Below, piece by piece: positions 1-11,457 of a DNA stretch of 64,000 nt (the stretch's first letter is position 1; every line of letters begins with the position of its first letter). This stretch comes from Cornus controversa. Its lineage: Eukaryota; Streptophyta; Magnoliopsida; Cornales; Cornaceae. Made by a program: the position numbers and the translations under genes. Location of the stretch: assembly GCA_026545225.1 (NCBI GenBank), contig CM048852.1, forward strand, positions 53,513,146 through 53,577,145, given 5' to 3'. The notes under the pieces are model-generated. The model searched no databases, was not told the origin of the DNA, and saw only the letters and a list, made by a program, of their open reading frames with translations.

Positions 1-1060
1 TTTTATTTTATAAGACCATCAAATTGTGAGTTGCACGGTGCAGAAATGACGTTATTCCTTAGACCTAGAGAGGGAAATAGGTCTTTTTGTTCAATTTTTT
101 TGATTGACTGATTACTCATAAATAATAACAATTAAACATCCAAACCAACTACAAAATAAATAAAGTAAATAAGGAAAGTAAGAGATGACATCAACAATTT
201 TACGTAGAAACTCTTTCAGGAGATAATCACCAGAGATGACACCAACAATTTTGTGTAGAAACTCTTTCAGGAGAAAATCACCGGGTGAGGCAAGAGCCTT
301 GGAGAAACAAATTCACTATCTCAAAGTAAAGTACAACAGGCTCAGTCTCAATCTCACACTCACTACACTTTGTTAAGAACTTAATGTTGAACACCTTAGT
401 CTTACTCTTGTGACTCCACGTCTAATTGCTACAGACTTCATGCTAATGTTATAATCCTTGCAGAAGGGTTGCTCCATGAATACGAAAATTTCGCGAACAA
501 TCAATTCAATTCATAGTGATCGTCTCCCCTTTCTTTCAAACAAATGGAATCCAAGAAGTCAACACCACTACTTTGATTAAACTGTGTATATTGATGTTGA
601 CTCTGAAGATCCCGTTGCTTAGATGGTAAAGAGAATCACAATTTAAACACTACGTGTGTGTATTCTCTCAAAAATATTCTCTTATAAATCTCTTTCCGAG
701 CTCCAATCTTTACAAAAATATTCAATCTCTTGTTTGTTTATTATGTTGAAGCAATAAAATTTCGTACTAGAACTTCCCATGAAGTTTTGACTAATATGGA
801 AACAAAAAATAGATTAAAAGGAAAATTCTCACACATATCAACAAAGTTGGACCACTTCGAAATAAGTTAGACTGATCGAACTTCCTCTTAATAGAGTTGG
901 ATCGGTCGAACTCTGCAGGTTTTGATTTTTCACAGAAACCGATAAAAGTTGAATTAGTCTGGAAAAAGTTAGACTTGTTGGACTTTGTGAAAAATCAATT
1001 TTTAAATAAAAGCTTATTGTTTTAAGTCCAAAACCTCAAAATTTAATGGTACAATGTCAC
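1..1060 (-). mobile_element. LTR-retrotransposon remnant (LTR-like), antisense
   Basis: Read on the minus strand, this stretch has the look of the downstream half of a plant Copia-type LTR: a run ending in a 'fastened' phrase with a lysine-rich leader followed by conserved 'gtttctacgtaaaattg' text of the kind seen near LTR ends. A block of about 50 bases is present twice in tandem (about 181-231 and 232-282). No coding domain is visible. It lies at the window edge, so its full extent is unknown. It is a broken, old fossil; the family is inferred from general LTR style only. Confidence 0.35.
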
Positions 1061-1532
1061 TTTTCGTTCAATTTCGAAGATCGATTTGAAAGATCAAACA
1101 AACAAAATTACAACTCGATCAACAAGTTTCGATATCGAAAGTTACCAATTATAATTTAATATCTCACACAAATCATATCAATGAGCAAAATTACAAAACT
1201 ACAAAATTTAAGATCTCTGAAGAAATCCAATAAGTCACTTTAAATCACTTTAATCTCAAAAGAAATCTAACTAGATGTTGGAATCCCCTATCAAATCAAA
1301 TTGATCAAAATGAATTTGAATCTCACCCTTCACTCTTCATTGGAAAATTATTAAAATAATTAGTAGGAAATTAAAATTGCTTCATTAAACATTATTTCTT
1401 GAGGGATGACGAGATTAAATTTCAAGAGGCTGAAAAGAAAATCTTGCAAAGCTTGGGTTTTGCATAAGAGATCACGTTTAAATTATCAACAACCATAGCA
1501 TTTGCAATCTCTATTCTTGAGATAGACAGAGG

Positions 1533-1612
1533 ATTGACCTTGGCGCAACGGTAAGGTTGTTTCATTGTGATTTGGAGGTCAGGTTGCGTACATCTGACCT
1601 TTTTTTTTACCC
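1533..1612 (+). mobile_element. Au-type SINE fragment, internally deleted (block A1)
   Basis: The 5' part carries an A-box-like 'ttggcgcaacggtaaggttg' typical of the tRNA-related head of plant Au SINEs, and it jumps directly to the tail motif 'gttgcgtacatctgacc' followed by a T run. The middle of the element is missing. The equivalent place in block A2 (15909-16000) keeps the tail portion instead, so one old insertion seems to have decayed differently in the two blocks. The family assignment is from memory of the Au SINE consensus. Confidence 0.6.
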
Positions 1613-1725
1613 TTGAGATAGGCACACAACACTGAAACAACCTATTCAAAGGAACAACCCCTCTTGCCCTTGATCCTAAGATCTATCCCCCTTGTTCCAT
1701 CAATTAATATTTTTTCTTGGATCTA

Positions 1726-2198
1726 GCCTATGTTTGGTACAATTGGAAAAGAAAAGAAAGAATAACATTAGTAATGAAAGAAAAGAAAAGAGAGGAAAAG
1801 GAAGGATAATGTTAAAATTTTATTGTGTTTGGTTGATTAATAAAGGAAAAAAAAGGAAATGATAGTTAACATGTTTGAGAAAAGAAAATAAATGAAACTA
1901 TTTAATTTTTTTACAATTATACCCTTTTATATTTAAAAGAACAAATTTTAGCTTATCAAAATAAGGGCAAAATTGGTATTAACAAAGTTTCATAAAAAAA
2001 TACTAGCATTTCTTTTCTTTTTTTCCTTCCATTTCCTCCCATTTTTGGAAGGATAACAAAAACTACTATTCATCATTAATTTATCCTTCCAAATCCTTTC
2101 ATTTTCTTTCCTTTCCATTAAAAAATTTACACCAAAAAACATATTCATCCATTTCCTCCTCTTTCGTTTCTTTTCATTTCTTTCCAACCAAACTGAGC
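1726..2198. mobile_element. PIF/Harbinger-like MITE, absent from block A2
   Basis: A 473-bp insertion with terminal inverted repeats (start 'gcctatgtttggt', end reading back as 'gctcagtttggttgg') and purine-rich 'gaaaagaaaag' subterminal text. It is flanked by CTA on both sides (1723-1725, 2199-2201), and the paralogous site in block A2 near 16110 is the empty version with a single CTA. A 3-bp target duplication and a GTTTGG-type terminus fit PIF/Harbinger (Tourist-like) elements. No coding capacity, so it depends on a transposase elsewhere. Confidence 0.75.
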
Positions 2199-2969
2199 CT
2201 AACTTCCAAAGACCACCCACATTTCCAAAATCATCTTACTAGCGATCACCTTAAAACATCCAGAGCAAGCATGGAATGCATTAACTGCATTGGGATGTAT
2301 TATAGACATTTGCAACATAAAAACATTGTCATTATAGCATATGATGGATCTAAAAGAGAGACCCTAAGGGAAGTAAAGAAACCAATTGAGAAATGACCAA
2401 CATCAATCAACATATAGTTTCCTCCTAGGTTGGTCATGGATTCATAACACAAGGCCGACCAACCCAGCTTACACCAAAGAATCAAATTCAGTGTCAAAAT
2501 GCATTAATATGATTCCATTGTACCATTTGATATCTCTGTTGCTTCAGTGTTAAAATTTAGAGCTTTAATTTCACCTTGACCACACTAGAAACTACCCTTT
2601 GGACTGAAATTTTCGCATCACAACCTTTTGATCTCTATATCTCATAAAGATAACAAGATTTGATCATTTATTCAATGTATTTCTGGGGTATGCAGGGTGA
2701 TAGAAAGAGAAGAGTTGGCATTATATATCACAAGAAATTACACACCCACATACAATTACATTACATAACAGAGTGCACAATAACTTTAATCTTATTAATG
2801 TATGCAAGCAGCATACATGCTGACCACAATTTTTCTGATACACAAGACGTCAACAAATCCATACATGTATTCCTAGCAAATTAGCCTGAATTTTGCACTA
2901 AAGAAACATTCAGAAAAGGCACTAAGCCACTTATTTAGTACTTAGTTCTAATCACCGCCACAAAAGTTT

Positions 2970-5900
2970 CTACTGGGGCTGCAAGAAAATAAAGAGAAAT
3001 TCAAGAGTTAGCACTTTAACATACGCTTTCTAGAGCAAAGAAAATCTGAAGAGTTTATTTTTATTTAGAGCCATTACCAAAAACCGGTGCTTGTAATGAT
3101 CAATAAGCAGTTTGGGATCAGCTTTTGTGTGCTTGTAAGCATCAACATTGTTCATTTCCTGCAGAGTAATCCGTGAATTAGAAACATTGTCGGTTGATAT
3201 CCAATAACTTTGTCAACATAGTAACTTGCATCCCCTATTATATTACTATCAAAACTATGCATCAACAATTTAGCTACAATGCAAATCACTGGACAGCTGG
3301 TCATTAAATAAATAAATAAAAGAAAAGATAATAAGTTGCCGATGCTTTGCTCAAAAATTTGGACTAAGAAAACAGCCTTCGTCAAAAGTTCGGCAAAAAA
3401 AAGGAAATAATCTTTATGATGAAAGATTTTCCACAAAATAGAATTCACATGTGCCTGTAAGTATGAATGTACCTCAATCCATGAAGATAGATTAGGCCTG
3501 CCTAACGTGAGGTCATACTTCCACACATCTAGCAAGAAGAGTCGAAATCTTTCAATGAACGGAATATAGGCAATGTCAACCTGGAGATCACAAATTTGAG
3601 TCATGATTAAGAAAATTTTAAAGTTACACACACAGGTACCTATTTGTTTGCTTGTTTGTAAAAGCACGCTCCCTAAACATGTTATATCTGCTTGTTTTAT
3701 TTGTCTTTTTGTGAAAATGAATTGGATTTTAATCATTTTTTAATTGCTTCATATAGATTTCCAGATGTACTCAATATGGCATTGAGAAACACTGGAAACA
3801 TTCTTACCAAAAAAAACACTGGCAACATGGATGAAAGTTCACTTACCATACTGAATTGGCCGAGGAAGAAAGGTCCATCAAATTTCTGAAGAGCACTTTC
3901 CAAGTAATCAAATGTAGCACCTAATGCAAGTTAGAGATTCCAGTTAGGTTTATGCAAAGAAGGGCTGTCATGTATTACATGACAATTGCAAAATGCAGCA
4001 ATTTAAGTTTAAAATCTCACCAACTTCTTTCACCGCGTCTCCTTTAAATGCACTAAATACGGCTTTGTTGCACGTGTCAGTGTAGGATAACATCTCATTA
4101 GCAAACTCCAGTTTGGTAGGATCCTATGGTATTATAAAAACATTACTTATGTCAATTTGTTTTTCAAAAAAATGAAGAGAGAGAGATCCTCCATCAAGAA
4201 AAGTTTTAATGTCTTACATTGGGTAATAGTGCAGGCCCTTCAAAGTGACTTTCTAGATATTTAACCAAATCTAGACTCTCGCTCATTATTTTGTTATCGT
4301 GTTCGAGCGCTGGCACCTGTATCAAAAATGGAATTTCATAAAAAACAAGAAGAGGGAAATAATTTTTTTAATTAGGTAATATGTTGATAACTTTCAAGAA
4401 TGATCACTTTCATGAGCATTCATAAGGCATTCACAAGCACTTTTACAAAATGAAGTTGGTCAATTAGGCCTGATATGGTGTTTCACTTCCAACTCGGGAA
4501 AACATGTTCAAGGTGCAGAACCAACAAAACTGAAAGTCATAAAATCAATCAAATTCTAAAATGTTTTGACAGAATTCCTAATCATCACATTAAATAAAAA
4601 ATTTGCAGAGTTATTGATGAATTATTGCAATATCACAAAAGAATCCTAATTAAAGTATTTATAAAATAGGGAAATCACCCAAATAATTACAGAATTACAA
4701 ATTATGCTTCCTTTTCCTGTAACACAATAAAACAAAACAAAGACCAACATGATTTAATATTTTTTGACTATTATCAGTGATATGCAGGTGAAGAAGATGA
4801 TTTATAGACTGGTAACAAAGCATATAACATCCTATAAAAGGGTTAAAAATAACATTAAATGGAAAAGAGTATGTGATGAAGTAATCATATTTATCACAAG
4901 AAAAAAAATGAACAGATGATTTATTGGTAGAATGCTTAATTAACGATCAAACATATTTATCTGAAAAACCCTTGATTTATAATACATATGAGTTTTGGTG
5001 ATCAAACAACTTTATCAAGTATAATAATTGATCAAAAGAAGCATATAATTTTGAGAGAATAGCACCTTATTATCAGGATAAACTTTCTCTTTGTACCATG
5101 CAGGCTTATTGTGAAGGTCAATAGGAACCAATTTGATCTTGTCTTGTAATCCCTGCATTTAAAAAATAAAATAAAATAAAGGGAATGAAATCAAAATATA
5201 CATATAAAGGCAAAGTTCAGTAACATCTGTTATTCTTACACCCCTTTCAAGAACTTTTGTAGAATTTATCTTTTGTCAAGTACACCAAAAATCGATTTTC
5301 CCCCCTTTTTGGTAGGTAAATCACACACGCACACTCCTTTTCGTTCCGTACTCGAACACTCAACCTTCCATTTGAAAGGAACATATACCACTTAGATTAA
5401 GCCCTTCATGGTACATGAAAAATCAAGTTGAAACGGGACTCCCACCGAATTGACACTGAACTAGAGTTTTATTTTTATATTTTCTTAAGAAACATAATTT
5501 TGTGGATTGGACACTTATATATGTCAAATCATTCATACATGAAAAGCAGAACAGAGATTTGTAATTCAATGAGTTTGAAACCATATAAATCCTACAAAAC
5601 ATTATTATGGTTTGTAAATTGTAACAACACACCAGATGTAAAATGAAAGTCCATCTTCACTATGACAGACGCATATAAAAATGACCACACTCTTATACCA
5701 TGCAAGTAAAACATAGAAATTAAAATGCTGAATATGAATACTTAATTAAAGAAAAGTAACATAACAACACAGTGATGAGGAGACCGAAACAAACCTTGTA
5801 GTTTCTGGTAACCCACACACGCTGGGCATATGGACAAATGTAACTCATATACAACCTTCAAGAATTAACAGACCAAATTTAATTAGAATCTGAGATGATC

Positions 5901-5995
5901 ATAAAGAAAATTCAAATTCAGGGGAACAAATTCATCAAGCACCAAAATGGGAAAGTAATATAATGATATATCAGTTGATGCTATGTGTGTGTGTG

Positions 5996-6026
<31 letters not shown>

Positions 6027-6248
6027 GATATACCTAGTAGTTCCATCAAAGACGGTAGGTGGTTCAGAATTAGGATCCACAGATGGGGGGAGATACTCTT
6101 GCCCGCTTCTGATCACAAGAAAAAAAGCATCAAGTACATAATTATATATCAGCATACAAAATACACACAAGTATATTATTTATATATGTATGCACAAATA
6201 CACATATATAGTTGAAGAATCAGAGGTGAGAACTTACGGAGAGGCCAT
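2970..6248 (-). CDS. GSTL: Lambda-class glutathione S-transferase, GSTL copy 1
   Basis: Coding exons (minus): 6238-6248, 6034-6108, 5795-5855, 5066-5152, 4218-4316, 4021-4123, 3847-3920, 3473-3580, 3078-3158, 2970-2978; 708 nt, 235 aa, no break. All introns are GT-AG. The N-terminal thioredoxin-like domain holds the active-site CPYA (Cys36), the VPALEH cis-proline segment (Pro80) and the ESLDL glutathione-contact motif (about 91-95); the helical C domain holds VDIAYIPFIERF. A catalytic Cys in place of Ser/Tyr marks the lambda class, known for thiol transfer and removal of glutathione from small adducts such as flavonols, probably in the cytosol. Length suits the family. The last exon encodes only Pro-Gln-stop; without it the frame runs on into the intron to 3030. 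The start ATG is shared in position with the other four copies. A 308-bp insertion lengthens the 5' leader. Confidence 0.92.
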
Positions 6249-6287
6249 TACTACTTTGGTGATAATTGAATGTCTAGCTTTGTTTCT

Positions 6288-6595
6288 GACAAGCCCACGG
6301 GTAGAACTCTTTCTTAAAAATCGACTTGTAAGGAGAGGGTCCTCATGTGTAGATACACTACACATTCTAAAGGTATCCAGACGATGTGGGATGCTAACAC
6401 TTTCCCTCAGTGTCAGGATTGGAAACACTCGACTCTCTCCCTTCACGCAGGACAAGAGATACGAACCCGACCCATCGTTGCGGTATACCTGGGTATAACT
6501 CATTCTTAAAAAACGGCTTGTAAGGAGAGAATATCCATGTGTATATACACTATACATTTTAAAAGTAGCTCCGACGATGTGAGACTATTATAATA
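6288..6595. mobile_element. Unclassified 308-bp insertion in the 5' leader of GSTL copy 1
   Basis: Comparison with copy 2 (break point near 20812) shows an extra 308 bp in copy 1, flanked by the 6-bp direct repeat GTTTCT (6282-6287 and 6596-6601). Inside, two segments of about 95 bp are imperfect direct repeats of each other (about 6299-6393 and 6491-6586), each with 'cttgtaaggagag' and 'cgatgtg' text. No terminal inverted repeat and no coding domain are evident. It lies between the likely TATA box (6654-6661) and the start codon. The class is unresolved; an LTR-derived or other small non-autonomous element is possible. Confidence 0.7.
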
Positions 6596-6653
6596 GTTTC
6601 TGCATATGAGCTTGAGCATATATGTGTGTGAGAAATGAAAAGGCAATCCAAGC

Positions 6654-6661
6654 TTTATATA
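6654..6661 (-). promoter_or_regulatory. Probable TATA box of GSTL copy 1
   Basis: TATATAAA on the minus strand, conserved in sequence and surroundings with the TATA box of copy 2 at 20863-20870. In copy 2 it lies about 92 bp before the ATG, a normal plant spacing. In copy 1 it is about 405 bp before the ATG because of the 6288-6595 insertion, so the insertion would fall in the transcribed leader. Assigned by motif and paralogue comparison. Confidence 0.6.
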
Positions 6662-7485
6662 GATGAATCATATAGGTGCAAGGACTGCGTTTCAATATCA
6701 ACGTTGAGGAATAAAAAATGTCTATGAAAAAGGTTGACCAAAGGTGGCTGAGTTGCTCCATTCCACACGTCGAAGGAAAAAAAAGAAGCAAGATTTAATT
6801 CTTAAATAGAATATGTCTAGTGCTTGGTCTGACCCAGTTCGCAGATATATACAAAATTACAAATAAAAAAATGGTTTTTTCGTTATCATGCATGAAATAT
6901 ACAAAAGAAAATATGAGAAAAAAGTAATAAAACAAATCTTAACTAATCATTTTTATTGTTCTTAGATTTTAAATTTATTTAAGAGAATTTTTTTAAATAT
7001 CATTATTTAATGCAATGTTGAATATTCAGGCCAAAAATAAATTTGATCATTAAAAGTCTTAGTAGTATTTTGTCATTTACAATAACAAAAAACAAAAATA
7101 AGAGTATATTTATGAAAACAAATAGAGTGTGAATATTATCTTTCAATCATACAATACAGATCAAATGAAAGAAAGAATTTCAGAGTGCATATACAAAGAA
7201 ATTAAACAAGATGACATGTCCAATAGTATATAATCGTCGTTGCAGACTACGTTGATAGAAAAATGTTCCGAGTCCAAAGAAAGCTTCATGATCTTTCGAA
7301 GATAATTGTCACGACTTGTCTTTGGGTCAAATTTGTCGCCTCTAAAACAGAAGCCTAGCTCATAAAATGAGCCATCAAACAAGACTATGACATGTCAATG
7401 ATGACCAGCCAGCACAAACGTGTCATAATCGTAAAAATTTTAAACAAAAATCTGTGAAAAAATTAAGGCCAAGAAGACAAATAGA

Positions 7486-9415
7486 ACGCTGGGTTTTAGT
7501 GTAATTTGTTTATATTATTTGCACAAATTAAGGCTCAATTTGCAGGAAAGAAAAGAAATGTAATAGCATTTTTTTGGATTATAAAAAGAGAAGACAAATA
7601 AAAAAAAATATTTTTGTTTGGATAATATAAATGACAAAAAAGAAAAGAAATGATAATAACTAAATTACTTTTATATCCTTTTATATTTAATGGGATATGA
7701 ATGAAATAATAATTTTATTTTTCTAATTGTTGAGGACAGTTTCGAAATTATGAAAATACTACTTAACTCACTATCATTTCTTTCCCCAATCTTCTTATTT
7801 TTAAGAGAATAGGATACGAGGGATTGGGAGCAATAACTATCACTCCAAATCTTTTCGAATTCTCTCATTCCTCTTCATTTAAAATACTCAAACACAAAAC
7901 ATACTATCCTCTTTTTCTTTTCTCTCTTTATCCTTCAATCTAAACGATGTTTAAGAATATGCATGATGACAATGTAGGAAGGACAGACACGGAACACAAA
8001 TACCATACAAACACGTCAATATAAAAATTTTAAAAAAAAAAAAGACATGGACATAGTGAGAATACAATTATAAAATAATAATATAATATATTAATATGTA
8101 TTCATTATTCAAAAAAATAATACTAAATTATAGAAGTAATTCATTTCACCATCTATCTATTCATTTACATATATTTAATTTATATTATTAATGAGAGAGC
8201 TGATTGTTTGACACATGTTCAAAAGAAAAAAATGGCATGACACTTCTATTATCAGAACTACCTTGAAATAATAAAATGACCATTCTAACCTTTTATAATT
8301 TGACAATACTATCCCTCTCTCAAATCCATTGGGGGGAGTGGGGGACCAACACGCACGGTCGAAGACCCATCTTCGACGCCATCATCTCCGTCGCATGCCA
8401 TGCCTCTGCACCCACTTCCACCACCAGAGGCTCCACCGCCGAGCCACATCAACAGCCACCACCCTCCATTCACTACCGCCGACTGAGAAGCTCCATCAGC
8501 TGTGATGCACAGCCCACAAGGCTCCACCACCGTAACATCACCACCTTCGCGATAGACCTACTGCCGAAACCGTTCACTCACCGGAACCATGGTCTCCATA
8601 GCCGGAGTAGGCGAAGGTCGGGAAGCCCACAACTCCGCAATAGAGACAGGACTCTCTCTCACTCTCTCTCTACCTTTTCCGTTGTCTGGGTTTCTCTCTC
8701 TAAAACACATACACAACATAGATTTTTGTTTTTCTGATCTAATTTGGAGTCATATATGACCCCTAATTATCTGTGAGACCCATTCTTATTCAAGCTTAGT
8801 AGCTATGGTGTCCTGCAACAATCTTCCATTAAAATGGTAAATCTTCCGATTCACATTATATGATATATATACACGAGAAATGCTAAAGATGACAATTTTA
8901 TTTCGCGAATTTTAATTTAAATTTACGTGACAGGTGATAATACCGTAAAAATTCCAAGATGAAAATTCTCACCAATTATAACTTATCATTTAATTTTATT
9001 TTCTAAAATAATAAAGTATATTATCTCTCTTAAAATAATAAACTATATCAACTCCACCTAAATTCAAATTAAAATTCGTGATTTTTTTTTATTTTTTTTT
9101 ACCTCACATACATTTATAATAGGCTATTTGTATATTGATCTTGGATCAGTAAACAAACCAATTGCAATTCATCACTAGCTTTGATGATTCTCAGTAAACG
9201 AACCAATTGCAATCCATCGTCTCTGCCGCAAAGCTCGACAGCCACCAACCACAACCACTGAAGCTTCTACACCGAGACTCATGGTGTTTCTATCTCCTCC
9301 CCGTCGGTGCCTTCATGCGGATGATGAACAGTGGGAGTCGATGGGTAATCGACGGTGGTTTTTGTGTTTTGGGCTGTAGAGATGGGGTTTTGCTACAGTG
9401 CTTGTTGGGTTGATG
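7486..9415. other. Intergenic mosaic: MITE-like AT-rich DNA and a CCA-rich segment
   Basis: No supportable gene. At about 7608-7948 a GTTTGGAT-type left end and an inverted 'atcctt..aatctaaacg' right end suggest a MITE related to the one at 1726. At about 8330-8740 and 9200-9415 the DNA turns GC-rich with many CCA/CCG triplets, which opens reading frames of low-complexity protein that resemble no family I know. This segment continues on the far side of the hAT insertion at 9416-11180, so the hAT landed in it. Confidence 0.4.
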
Positions 9416-9751
9416 TAGGGGTGGCAAAATTCAACACGACCCGACAACACGACTCGAAATCGACACGAAGTTAGCGGGTTTGGGTTTGGGTTAAACGGGT
9501 TCGGATCATAAACGGGTTGACACGATTATAACACGAAAAAAACGTGTCGGGTTCGGGTTCAACCCGCCTAACCCGTTTAATTAAACGGGTCGTGTCGGGT
9601 CAATGCGGGTTGAATCGACCCGTGTAACCCGTTTAGTATTAATATTTATTAATTTATTTTAAAATGTAAAAAATATAAAGTTTAATATTGTAAATTTGTT
9701 TTAGAATGTTATAAACATGTAAACATACATTTTCACACTATTTGTGCTGAC

Positions 9752-9795
<44 letters not shown>

Positions 9796-11180
9796 CTTCT
9801 AATGTGTTATATATAGTATAAATGTTCATTTATTTCATTCTTAAATATATTAGTATTCATTGATTCATTTAGTAATAAAACAACTACTAACTTTTTTAAT
9901 AAAAACATGGGCATGAAATTTATAAATGAATAATTATATATGCTAAATGGTTTCCAAAAAATCAATAAAATTCACTAAATTAATTAAAATTTACTAAAAA
10001 TTCATCTTTATCAAATTCATACGATAATCAATTTTTTTTATGTTATATCGATGTGGGCTTGTTTGTGTCATACTTGACCATAAGAGTGATGATTACTGAA
10101 GAGAATAATATATTTTCTTTTTTTCCTTATTATTTAATTTTGAGAAGGAGATGTGGATGTACATCAGATTATTGGGGTGCAGGTAATATATGGTGGATAT
10201 ATATATATTTAGGTGGAGATATAAATATATAATTATATATGTGTGTGTATATATATATATATATGGCCATAATTGTTCTTTAGTGTCTCGAGATATATAG
10301 TATAAAATAGAGCAATTATAAGTAATATAAGTTAAAATATTTTCTTATATTTTCTCAAATTCTAAGTAATTAGTTAAATGTCTAAAAAATCAATAAGAAT
10401 AATTGATGAGTTTAAACCATTTAATATGAATATCTAGTTTTATGAAATTAAGTTTTCTTTATTATTTCGAGATATATAGTATAACATATAATAATTAAAG
10501 TAATATAAGGTAGACCACTCCTTTATTTTTTGTCAATAATACTTCAACATTAATATATATTAAAAAAATATGTTAATTCAATGAGAAATATACTTAATAT
10601 TTGTTCTAAATACTTTATTATTTGTGTGGTATATATTAATATTTTTATTTGATTTCAAGATAGTGAAAATTGTATTTTTGATTTAATTACTTAGTTAATA
10701 TAATTAATAACGTTTATTTGTTATATTTAAAATGAGGGAAAAATATTATTGTAATTTAATTAATGTTTCAAACTTTCATTATTGTAGATTAAATATTATT
10801 GTTGTGGCATATGTAATCAAAAGTCATTGGTGGACTAGTGGAAGAAGCATCTAATTATCTTAGAAGTTGTAAACAGCTTAGGTTCGATTCCTCACAACAA
10901 CACTCTTTTTAATAAAAGACCAATTTACAACAGGTTAAACGGGTCGTGTTCGTGTCGTGTCACCCGTTTGTTAAATGGGTCGTGTTCAAGCTACACAACC
11001 TACCTATAAACGGGTTATACGGGTCGTGTCGTGTCACCCGTTTAATAAGTGGGTCGTGTTCGTGTTCAAGCTATGTGACACGATTAGTAATCGTGTCGTG
11101 TTCGGGTTGACCCATTTATCATAATACCCCTGTCTCGACACGACCCGAACACGACCCGCGAACCCGAATTGCCACCCCTA
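9416..11180. mobile_element. Non-autonomous hAT element, 1765 bp, intact ends
   Basis: Terminal inverted repeats TAGGGGTGGCAA / TTGCCACCCCTA, flanked by a perfect 8-bp target duplication GGTTGATG (9408-9415 and 11181-11188): the hAT hallmark. The subterminal 150-200 bp at both ends are dense in 'acccg' / 'cgggt' repeats, likely transposase-binding arrays. The interior is AT-rich with a (TA)n run and has no transposase frame. Its interior is alignable with the element at 25104-27398. The perfect target duplication points to a fairly recent insertion. Confidence 0.9.
9756..9793. repeat. (AT)n microsatellite in the hAT interior
   Basis: An uninterrupted AT dinucleotide run of about 38 bp. An equivalent AT run is found at the matching place in the related hAT element near 25554-25587, so the microsatellite seems to be part of the element family. 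Confidence 0.9.
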
Positions 11181-11457
11181 GGTTGATGGGTTCTCGATTA
11201 GGGGAGAAGGGAGTTGACGAGGGTACAAAAGTAAATTGACTTTTTGTTAATGACGTCAGCTTTTTTGAAGAATTTAGTGGGGGGTAAAATGATGATTTAA
11301 TAGGTAGTGGACTAGTGGGTCAGAGATAATTTTACATAATGCATGGAGATAAAGAGAATTTGTAATATTACAAGTGATGTTGTACCTATAAACAATGATT
11401 TCTATGTCTCGCTAATACGTAAAACTTATTCTTTGAATTTAATGAATATAAAAATAT

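Larger units (their letters stand above)
1180..7485. repeat. Duplicated block A1 (contains GSTL copy 1)
   Basis: Exons, introns, downstream flank and upstream flank of GSTL copy 1 match those of copy 2 at 15590-22342 almost throughout. The left edge is near the shared text about ageing 'aagaaatccaa' around 1215, and the right edge lies where similarity stops after 'ggccaagaagacaaatag' at about 7485 (partner 22342). Differences between the two blocks reveal later insertions: a MITE at 1726-2198, a 308-bp insertion at 6288-6595, and a tandem duplication in copy 2. This is a segmental tandem duplication, seen directly in the sequence. Confidence 0.85.

Noticed and set aside
3152-3736. A 194-codon minus-strand open frame across GSTL copy 1
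   Set aside because: It is the exon 8 reading frame with read-through of the neighbouring introns. The real gene uses the splice sites listed for copy 1.
5883-6557. Overlapping open frames around 5.9-6.6 kb on both strands
   Set aside because: Most are shadows of GSTL copy 1 exon 2 and of the leader insertion. Only the minus-strand frame joining the GSTL start is kept, as a possible extension rather than a separate gene.
8276-8737. A 153-codon open frame on the plus strand
   Set aside because: Pro/Ser/Thr/His-rich low-complexity translation in a CCA-rich repeat-like stretch; no recognisable domain.
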